Assembly: GCF_026241135.1 (NCBI RefSeq)
Contig: NZ_JAPFGA010000022.1
Location: 1-58,403 of the forward strand
Length of the DNA stretch: 58,403 nucleotides
Reading direction: 5' to 3'
From: Galbibacter kalidii
Lineage (GTDB): Bacteria > Bacteroidota > Bacteroidia > Flavobacteriales > Flavobacteriaceae
In this document: positions 52,755 to 58,403 of the stretch, piece after piece
How positions within the stretch are numbered: position 1 is the stretch's first letter
Layout: each line of letters begins with the position of its first letter
The notes under the pieces: model-generated
Databases searched by the model: none
Seen by the model: only the letters and a program-made list of their open reading frames with translations
What the model was told of the DNA's origin: nothing
Made by a program: the position numbers and the translations under genes

Positions 52755-52762
52755 TATATTTG
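52755..52762 (+). promoter_or_regulatory. Candidate -7 element for the HU gene
   Basis: TATATTTG is a perfect TAnnTTTG in an AT-rich tract, about 41 bases before the ATG. TTG at 52739-52741 is only 13 bases away, so the -33 part is uncertain. Confidence 0.45.
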
Positions 52763-52802
52763 CAACCCCTAAATTTATAACACTGTAAACAAATATAAAA
52801 AA

Positions 52803-53093
52803 ATGACTAAAGCAGACATTGTAGCTAAGATTTCAGAAAAACTTGGCATGGAAAAAGGAGATGTACAAGCAACTGTGGAATCCTTTATGGAAGAGGTAAA
52901 AAACTCATTAGAAGGTGGTGATAACGTTTACCTAAGAGGTTTTGGTAGTTTTATCATTAAAACCAGAGCAGAAAAAACAGGAAGAAATATTTCCAAAAAC
53001 ACTACAATCAAGATTCCTGCTCACAACATTCCAGCATTTAAACCCGCGAAAGTATTTGTAGAGGGTGTTAAAACAAGTGTAGAGGTAAAATAA
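52803..53093 (+). CDS. HU family DNA-binding protein
   Basis: The 96-residue protein is a standard HU/IHF: MTKADIVAKISEKLGMEKGDVQATVESFMEEV helices, then GDNVYLRGFGSFIIKTRAEKTGRNI and the DNA arm ending IPAFKPAKVF, where Pro intercalates. It compacts and bends DNA as a dimer. It is transcribed away from mutY and is followed 24 bases later by the 29-codon basic peptide gene. Confidence 0.95.
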   Translation: MTKADIVAKISEKLGMEKGDVQATVESFMEEVKNSLEGGDNVYLRGFGSFIIKTRAEKTGRNISKNTTIKIPAHNIPAFKPAKVFVEGVKTSVEVK

Positions 53094-53117
53094 GTATTAA
53101 TATAAAAACATTCGTCA

Positions 53118-53207
53118 ATGCCAAGTGGTAAAAAAAGAAAAAGACATAAGGTAGCTACGCATAAGCGTAAGAAAAGAAGGAGAGCTAACCGTCATAAGAA
53201 AAAGTAG
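53118..53207 (+). CDS. 29-residue Lys/Arg-rich small protein (candidate ribosomal protein)
   Basis: An ATG opens a 29-codon frame reading MPSGKKRKRHKVATHKRKKR then RRANRHKKK, ending at TAG. More than half the residues are Lys, Arg or His, the composition of tiny ribosomal proteins such as Thx or bL36-like ones. A terminator starts in its last codons and stop, meaning it ends this transcript. From memory, a very small basic subunit (called bL38) was seen in a Flavobacterium ribosome structure; whether this is the same gene needs alignment. Its 24-base distance to the HU gene suggests co-transcription. Confidence 0.7.
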   Translation: MPSGKKRKRHKVATHKRKKRRRANRHKKK

Positions 53208-53231
53208 TTCAAATCTACTTTTCCTTTTTTT
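53200..53231 (+). terminator. Terminator overlapping the stop codon of the small basic protein gene
   Basis: AAAAGTAG (the last codon bases and TAG) and CTACTTTT form an 8-bp stem around TTCAAAT, followed by CCTTTTTTT. Confidence 0.65.
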
Positions 53232-53329
53232 AAAATATTGTATCTCTATACAAAACGTTCATTGAAAAAGAGATTTTCTCTGTAAAAAGAAAAAATTTCG
53301 TCGGGTTTATTCAAAAAAACCTGTAGTAA

Positions 53330-53376
53330 AAATTTATTTCGCCGTGATCAAAATCTGCTTATGGCGAAATAAATTT
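53330..53376 (+). promoter_or_regulatory. 14-bp perfect hairpin in the RNase G leader
   Basis: AAATTTATTTCGCC at 53330-53343 is the exact complement of GGCGAAATAAATTT at 53363-53376, with a 19-base loop. There is no U-tract after it, so it is not a terminator. It ends 72 bases before the GTG start. RNase E in E. coli is autoregulated through a 5' leader hairpin; a similar control is possible here. Confidence 0.5.
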
Positions 53377-53448
53377 ATTGTTTAATCCATCGGTTTCGTA
53401 ACATTTTTGGATCATATCCAAAACGAAACAGATAAAAATTCATTCAGA

Positions 53449-54996
53449 GTGAATAAAGAATTAATCGTAAGATCTAGTTCCTCTGACGTTGATTTTGCCA
53501 TATTAAAGGATGGAAAACTTTCTGAATTACACAAAGAAGAAGAGAGTAGCAATTTCTCTGTAGGCGACATTATGCTTGCCAAAGTGAGAAAACCTGTTAC
53601 CGGACTCAATGCCGCATTCGTGAATGTGGGTTATGAAAAAGATGCGTTTTTGCATTATCATGATTTGGGGCCGCAACTCAGTTCTTTGCTGAAATTCATT
53701 AAACGTGTAAGCACAGGTAAATTAAAAGATTTCTCTTTAAAGAACTTCCCATTTGAAAAAGATATTGACAAGAATGGCACTATAAACAACGTTTTAAAAG
53801 CCAATCAGTCTATCTTGGTACAAATTGTAAAAGAGCCAATTTCAACCAAAGGACCCAGAATAAGTTCTGAGCTTTCCATAGCCGGAAGATATTTGGTCCT
53901 GGTTCCTTTTTCTGATCGTGTTTCTGTTTCTCAAAAAATAGAAAGTAGAGAAGAAAAAGACCGTTTAAAAAGGCTTGTACAGAGCATTCGCCCAAAAGGG
54001 TTTGGTGTAATTGTACGTACAGTGGCAGAAGGCAAAAAAGTCGCCGAACTAGACAAAGATCTAAACAACCTGTTGAAGAAATGGACAGCGTTGTGCAAAA
54101 AAATTTATAGAGCGCATTATCCTTCAAAAATTTTAAGTGAAATGAACAGGGCCGCCTCCATTTTAAGAGACGTGTTCAACGATGATTTCACAGGAATTTA
54201 TGTAGATGATGAAACGCTTTATTTTCAAATTAAAGATTACTTGCATGAAATTGCACCTGAAAAGGAATCTATTGTGAAATTGTATGAGTCTAACGTTCCT
54301 ATTTTTGAAAAATACGGGATAGAAAGACAAATCAAAACTTCTTTTGGACAAACCGTATCTTCCAGCAAGGGAGCCTATTTGGTCATAGAACACACCGAAG
54401 CTTTACATGTTATTGATGTAAACAGCGGTAACCGTTCAAACAAAGCCAAATCGCAAGAGGATACCGCACTAGAGGTCAACCTTATTGCAGCTTCAGAAGT
54501 AGCTAGACAGCTTAGGCTGAGGGATATGGGGGGCATTATTGTTGTCGATTTTATCGATATGTCCAACTCGGATAACCGAAGAAAATTATACAACCATCTG
54601 AGAGAAGAAATGAAAGATGATCGAGCCAAACACAAGATCCTCCCTCCTAGCAAGTTTGGCCTCATACAAATTACAAGACAGCGCGTAAGACCGGAAATGA
54701 ATATTAAAACCCGTGAGGAAAATCCAAACGGCCATGGTGGCGAAATTGAAGCCCCCATTGTTTTAATAAATAAGATCACAGCCGATCTTGAACGCATTAT
54801 TCAAAACAAAGGCGGTAAAAACGGGATTGTACTAAATACACATCCGTTTATTGCAGCATATTTAACAAAAGGATTTCCATCCGTACGTTCTAAATGGTTT
54901 TTAGAACACAAAAAATGGGTCAAGATTTTACCAAGAGATGCTTACACATATCTAGAATACCGTTTTAAAGACAAAAACGGTAAAGTCTTAAAATAA
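53449..54996 (+). CDS. rng: RNase E/G family ribonuclease (RNase G-like)
   Basis: The protein is about 515 residues, the short RNase G/CafA form without a long C-terminal scaffold. It has an N-terminal S1-like part (VGDIMLAKVRKPVTGLNAAFVNVGYEKDAFLHY), 5' sensor region and the catalytic RNase H-like domain with the metal site Asp in VIDVNSGNRSNK and VVDFIDMSNSDNRR. It cuts single-stranded AU-rich RNA near the 5' end, in rRNA maturation and decay. I use the GTG at 53449 (reading VNKELIVRSS), which fits the usual N-terminus; the longest frame begins at TTG 53407. No ATG is available near. Confidence 0.92.
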   Translation: MNKELIVRSSSSDVDFAILKDGKLSELHKEEESSNFSVGDIMLAKVRKPVTGLNAAFVNVGYEKDAFLHYHDLGPQLSSLLKFIKRVSTGKLKDFSLKNFPFEKDIDKNGTINNVLKANQSILVQIVKEPISTKGPRISSELSIAGRYLVLVPFSDRVSVSQKIESREEKDRLKRLVQSIRPKGFGVIVRTVAEGKKVAELDKDLNNLLKKWTALCKKIYRAHYPSKILSEMNRAASILRDVFNDDFTGIYVDDETLYFQIKDYLHEIAPEKESIVKLYESNVPIFEKYGIERQIKTSFGQTVSSSKGAYLVIEHTEALHVIDVNSGNRSNKAKSQEDTALEVNLIAASEVARQLRLRDMGGIIVVDFIDMSNSDNRRKLYNHLREEMKDDRAKHKILPPSKFGLIQITRQRVRPEMNIKTREENPNGHGGEIEAPIVLINKITADLERIIQNKGGKNGIVLNTHPFIAAYLTKGFPSVRSKWFLEHKKWVKILPRDAYTYLEYRFKDKNGKVLK

Positions 54997-55000
54997 AAGA

Positions 55001-55029
55001 AAACCACGCTCAAAAAGCGTGGTTTTTTT
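55001..55029. terminator. Terminator after RNase G
   Basis: AACCACGCT and AGCGTGGTT form a 9-bp stem with a small loop, followed by TTTTTT. It can also end the minus-strand TPR gene, though the gap there is 50 bases. Confidence 0.8.
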
Positions 55030-55079
55030 GTTTGTATTCAAATTTTATCTTATTCTGATTATTTAAACTTTTTTATTGT

Positions 55080-55718
55080 TCACTCTGTTTTGTTGCATTC
55101 CGCCAGTAATATTTCGGCCCTGTCTTTTCCCCAACTGGGATAAAAGGGAGTGTCGTTTTTAAAGGTGTCAAATAGAGTTAAGGCTTTTTCAAAGTCTTTA
55201 CAAAACGGACTTGTATCCTCTCCAAAATATTTAGCTGATCCCATTTCCCACTCGGCTTTACAATATACAACCCGGGGATTGTCAGGGGCTATCTCAGAGG
55301 CCTTTTTGTAGATTTGAGAAGTTGGAGCTGATAGCGTCATACCATAGGTGGCACCATCATAAGCGATCCAAGCGGTGTTGTGTAAAGCCTCTAGTACCAT
55401 TATTTCAGGATTGTCAGGTGAAATCTGTTTTGCTTTTTCCAATTGCTGTTTTGCTTTTTCCAATTGAAGTGACAGTTTTTCTTTATCTCTTTCGCCAAAA
55501 CTGTACACGATGTTAATATGGGCTACATAATAATGAGGCAACCAATTTTCGTTTTCGGCCTTAGCGATGCGCTCAAACATATTGGCGGCTTCAAAGGGTT
55601 TATCCTGACCCCACAATTCAAATGCCTTTTGCATTGCAGTTTCATAATTGTTCTGTTGGGCATGAGCGACATTCAGGCTCATTACAATTGTCATTAGGTA
55701 AATAAGTGTTGTTTTCAT
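55080..55718 (-). CDS. Secreted TPR-like protein next to a TonB-dependent receptor
   Basis: From MKTTLIYLMTIVMSLNVAHAQ the product is 212 residues with a signal peptide; the longer frame to 55754 adds MKYQKNIKTFIQ ahead of it and looks non-coding. Helical pairs recall TPRs: AMQKAFELWGQDKPFEAANMFERIAKAENENW and SPDNPEIMVLEALHNTAW, later APDNPRVVYCKAEW. It would be periplasmic. The gene is 120 bases downstream of a TonB-dependent receptor gene in the same direction, so a partnership is likely. I do not recognise the specific family. Confidence 0.78.
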   Translation of the reverse strand: MKTTLIYLMTIVMSLNVAHAQQNNYETAMQKAFELWGQDKPFEAANMFERIAKAENENWLPHYYVAHINIVYSFGERDKEKLSLQLEKAKQQLEKAKQISPDNPEIMVLEALHNTAWIAYDGATYGMTLSAPTSQIYKKASEIAPDNPRVVYCKAEWEMGSAKYFGEDTSPFCKDFEKALTLFDTFKNDTPFYPSWGKDRAEILLAECNKTE

Positions 55719-55838
55719 CTGTATAAAAGTTTTTATGTTTTTTTGATACTTCAAATATCAGGGTTAGGCTATCGGTTTTTAAAAATGAATGACCCAACTG
55801 TCGTTTTTTATGGATGGATTGAAATTTTCTTTGGTTCA

Positions 55839-57998
55839 TCATAAATTATCCAACTGATTACTGCTCTTATCATCACTGATGGTCCAGAAAAACCCTATAA
55901 AGAAAAATTGGTCAGCGTTGGGTCTTATAGCCTGCCTGTTATACGTCCCGTTGCTGTTGAGTGTATTTGCATAATCGTAGCCAAAAATGTTTTTGGTGCC
56001 TAAAACATTATTTACAGAGAAGTAAAGTATTTTTTGAGGACTGATTAAATAGGCCCAATTCAAGCTAAGACTGTTATACGATTTGGTTTTATCGTTTAAA
56101 AAACCATCGGAATTTGGGTTGGTAAACGTTCTTCCCGAAGCAAAGGTGTAGCTTATACCGATCTGGCTTTTCCAATCATCCACCCAGTATTTGCCTACAA
56201 CGGATAGATTGTGTTTTGCTGAAAAATTTGGAGTTGCTTTCTCCAAATAATTTTTATAATCCCTTTGTGTATCCAAGTAAGAGTAGCTTACCCAATAATC
56301 AGTGTTTTTTATGGATTCACTATCTCTCCAAAAAACATCCAATCCGCTTGCATAACCACTACCACTATTGCTGTAATCAGAATCAAACTGTGGCATTTCT
56401 GTATTGTATTTAAGGAGGTTGTCATAATTTTTATAGTATGCTTCAGCCCTGAATGTTTGACCGTCTTTATTGTATTGGTAATTGAGGATGTAATGCGATG
56501 CCTTTTCCGATTCAATGGCTGAATTGTACTTGAAAATATCCTTATTAGGATGCTGATAGAAATCACCATACGCCAATGAAACCTGACCTTTTTCACTGGT
56601 TTTATAGGCTATTGAGAGTCTTGGAGATAAGGTAAATTCATCTAACAGATTTGAAAATTCACCCCTTATTCCAACCTTGGCAGCAAAATTATTCGAGAAA
56701 AATATATCCGTTTCGGTATAAGCGGCAGCCAAATTATTTTTAAATCCGGAACGGGCTGTAAATCCATCTTCGGCATTAAAGTCTTCATCAAAATCTGTAA
56801 GGAAATATTCTGTTCCGAAGTTAAGCTTAAAACGATTGCTGAAGCTTTTCTTGGCTTTGACTTTTATGTGGGCGGAGTTTTCAACGTTATCAATAGCGTC
56901 TTCAACGATTTTCATATCATTGTTCGCCCGGGTATAACTCGCCCCTGTGTGTAATGACCATCCGTTATTGTAGAATCCTTTGTACGAACCGTTAAAATAT
57001 AAGTTGTTGTTGTTTTGTTTAACACGTACAGGGTCTTCAAAATTGATATTGTTTTGTTCAATATCAAAAGAAGAAATATCAAAAGCTGAATAGAGTTTTA
57101 TCATCCCGTTGTTCAGTTTATATCGATAAATGGCCTCTCCTGACGCCCCTTGGGGTGCTTTGTTCCAAGTATCTTTGGTTTTGAAGAGGGAAAAATAAGG
57201 GCCTAAATTGATATAGGAAGCGTTGATGCTCAACGAATTTTCTCCCCACATTTGCGTATTTCCAACTCCTCCGCCAAGGGTCATAATGCTGATATCGGTT
57301 TTTTCCTGATCGGGCTGGTCTACGGAATTCAGTAAGAGCACGCTTGACAAGGCTTGCCCATATTCGGCAGAATACCCTCCGGTGGAGAATGTAATTCCTT
57401 TGAATAAAAACGGAGAATACCGCCCTCTGGTGGGAACATTGTTTGGTGTAGGTGTAAAGGGCGTAAACACCCGGATACCATCGATAAAAATCTGGGTTTC
57501 CTCTGCTTCGCCTCCTCTTACAAAAAGACGCCCATCTTCGGCAACTGTACTGGTACCGGGTAGCGTTTGAAGGGCACCGACAAAATCGCCTAGTGCACTT
57601 GCAGTGGTAACAACATCGAGTGGTTTTAAGACCGATACTTTGCTGTTATCCCCGGCTTCAAAAGTTCCCGCACTCAACACAACACCTGTAAGCTCGTTGA
57701 TTTCTTCTTTCAGCTTAATTTGGAGATCGGTCATTGTGAGTATATCTGAGGTCAGTGTGTAGGTTTCAAAAGAAATAAAGGAAACGATTAATGTTTGGCT
57801 CCCTTTTTCTTCGGTTTTAAAATTGAACTCCCCATTAGCATCTGTTGTGGCTCCGTCATAAGTGCCATCCAAATAGACATTGGCACCCGAAATAGCGATT
57901 CCTTTTTGGTCGGTTATAAGCCCCGAGATTGTGGTTTGGGCCGTAATGGAACTGGACAAGAGCCCTAAAAAGATTAATGTGATTATTGTTTTTTTCAT
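55839..57998 (-). CDS. TonB-dependent receptor, short type with carboxypeptidase-regulatory-like domain
   Basis: The 719-residue protein begins with a signal peptide (GLLSSSITAQ-T), a carboxypeptidase-D regulatory-like domain (TISGLITDQKGIAISGANVYLDGTYDG), a plug (LGDFVGALQTLPGTSTVAEDGRLFVRGGEAEETQIFIDG) and a barrel of about 20 strands. This short type is distinct from SusC and from the larger receptor near the phytase-like gene. No SusD gene is next to it; the downstream secreted TPR-like protein is the only neighbour. The ligand is unknown. An insertion sequence sits about 140 bases upstream of its start. Confidence 0.9.
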   Translation of the reverse strand: MKKTIITLIFLGLLSSSITAQTTISGLITDQKGIAISGANVYLDGTYDGATTDANGEFNFKTEEKGSQTLIVSFISFETYTLTSDILTMTDLQIKLKEEINELTGVVLSAGTFEAGDNSKVSVLKPLDVVTTASALGDFVGALQTLPGTSTVAEDGRLFVRGGEAEETQIFIDGIRVFTPFTPTPNNVPTRGRYSPFLFKGITFSTGGYSAEYGQALSSVLLLNSVDQPDQEKTDISIMTLGGGVGNTQMWGENSLSINASYINLGPYFSLFKTKDTWNKAPQGASGEAIYRYKLNNGMIKLYSAFDISSFDIEQNNINFEDPVRVKQNNNNLYFNGSYKGFYNNGWSLHTGASYTRANNDMKIVEDAIDNVENSAHIKVKAKKSFSNRFKLNFGTEYFLTDFDEDFNAEDGFTARSGFKNNLAAAYTETDIFFSNNFAAKVGIRGEFSNLLDEFTLSPRLSIAYKTSEKGQVSLAYGDFYQHPNKDIFKYNSAIESEKASHYILNYQYNKDGQTFRAEAYYKNYDNLLKYNTEMPQFDSDYSNSGSGYASGLDVFWRDSESIKNTDYWVSYSYLDTQRDYKNYLEKATPNFSAKHNLSVVGKYWVDDWKSQIGISYTFASGRTFTNPNSDGFLNDKTKSYNSLSLNWAYLISPQKILYFSVNNVLGTKNIFGYDYANTLNSNGTYNRQAIRPNADQFFFIGFFWTISDDKSSNQLDNL

Positions 57999-58139
57999 TG
58001 TTGGTCGATTTAGTTTGTTGATGTAAAAGTCTAAATCAACCCTGAAGTTTTATAAAGTGTGTTACCGAATTGTAGAACAATACGGATGAATTGTGTAATT
58101 TTAGATTAAGAAGTGATTTAAACTTTTTTGAAGAATAAA

Positions 58140-58195
58140 AAAGGGTTGAAGATATTTGTGTTTCCAAACATAAAAATATCAAAAACCAACCCTTT
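58140..58195. repeat. Stem-loop at the left end of the insertion sequence
   Basis: AAAGGGTTG (58140-58148) pairs with CAACCCTTT (58187-58195); inside are GATATTT/AAATATC and TGTTT/AAACA. The three nested arms form one long imperfect hairpin that ends at the transposase start codon. It may hide the transposase start in mRNA made from outside, or be the IS end itself. Confidence 0.55.
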
Positions 58196-58403
58196 ATGTA
58201 CTTAGTACTTGACAAAGATACCATAAAATCGGAAGTTGCCCCTTACCTCCCCACGGGTAAAAGAGGCTTTCCAAGCAAATTTTCGGTAGAGGAAATCATC
58301 AATGCTATCCTTTACAAGTTAAAGACCGGCGTACAGTGGGGGTTTTTACCGGTAAAATCCCTTTTTGAAGGGGATATACCAAGTTGGCAGACTGTTTACC
58401 ACC
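58196..58403 (+). CDS. IS5-type (DUF4096) transposase, N-terminal part, cut by the window edge
   Basis: From ATG at 58196 the frame reads MYLVLDKDTIKSEVAPYLPT then GKRGFPSKFSVEEIINAILY and KLKTGVQWGFLPVKSLFEGD, matching the N-terminal DUF4096 domain of IS5-family transposases. At least 69 codons are open up to the edge; the catalytic DDE domain lies beyond the window. The gene points away from the TonB-dependent receptor. The IS is a recent or active insertion as judged by an intact frame, but only this part is visible. Confidence 0.85.
   Translation, partial: MYLVLDKDTIKSEVAPYLPTGKRGFPSKFSVEEIINAILYKLKTGVQWGFLPVKSLFEGDIPSWQTVYH

Noticed and set aside
1-58403. tRNA, rRNA, prophage or integrative element
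   Set aside because: No cloverleaf, ribosomal RNA or phage structural or integrase gene was recognised; only one partial transposase at the right edge.

Overview
The window looks like a chromosome segment of a gliding, T9SS-carrying member of the Flavobacteriaceae (Bacteroidota). Evidence: the sprA, gldD, gldE and PorP/SprF genes; the gene orders ruvA-sprA-gcvH-vanZ and mutY-ssb-gldE-gldD; SusC-like TonB-dependent receptors; AT-rich spacers with little Shine-Dalgarno sequence; and several promoters matching the Bacteroidota form TTTG-N19-23-TAnnTTTG. I see no rRNA, tRNA, CRISPR array, prophage or integrative element. One IS5-type transposase is cut by the right edge. Most content is core genome, so novelty lies mainly in protein variants, structured leaders and intergenic repeats.

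Layout. 1-5.6 kb: a gene-free stretch with hairpins, a lipoprotein, pirin, gamma-carbonic anhydrase, a PorP/SprF protein and a double-headed Nfu Fe-S carrier, separated by four copies of a nested palindromic element. 5.6-10 kb: PiT phosphate permease with a PhoU-like tail, a dodecin lacking the flavin-stacking Trp, an MscS channel and TsaB. 10.1-15.8 kb: a MacAB-TolC-like export operon (ATPase, two FtsX-type permeases, adaptor, outer-membrane channel). 15.9-21.1 kb: cytochrome oxidase assembly operon (ctaB, two subunit III genes, subunit IV, a cysteine-free Sco-like protein, Sco, DUF420/CtaM-like, a small CxxC membrane protein) with a good promoter. 21.2-33.9 kb: two TonB-like proteins, VanZ, GcvH, the giant SprA translocon, RuvA and malic enzyme. 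33.9-37.3 kb: QueG, cytochrome P450 and RuvB.

37.6-45.8 kb: acyl-CoA oxidase-like flavoenzyme with an N-terminal TerB-like segment, then a phytase-like lipoprotein, a large TonB-dependent receptor and a TPR/LuxR-type membrane regulator that look like a phosphate-scavenging locus. 45.9-47.1 kb: rplU-rpmA, where L21 carries a long Lys/Ala/Pro/Glu tail and a helix-hairpin-helix domain. 47.1-52.7 kb: two membrane proteins, a lipoprotein, GldD, GldE, SSB and MutY. 52.8-55 kb: HU, a 29-residue Lys/Arg peptide gene and RNase G with a perfect 14-bp leader stem. 55-58.4 kb: a secreted TPR-like protein, a second TonB-dependent receptor and the partial IS.

Functionally the window combines envelope export and motility (SprA, GldD/E, PorP, TolC system), TonB-dependent uptake (two TonB-like proteins, two receptors), phosphate acquisition (PiT, phytase), respiration (cox assembly) and ribosome/RNA functions (L21, L27, the basic peptide, RNase G). 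Start codons were moved inward where a promoter -7 box, a terminator or homology to the family made the longest frame unlikely; each case is stated in its entry.
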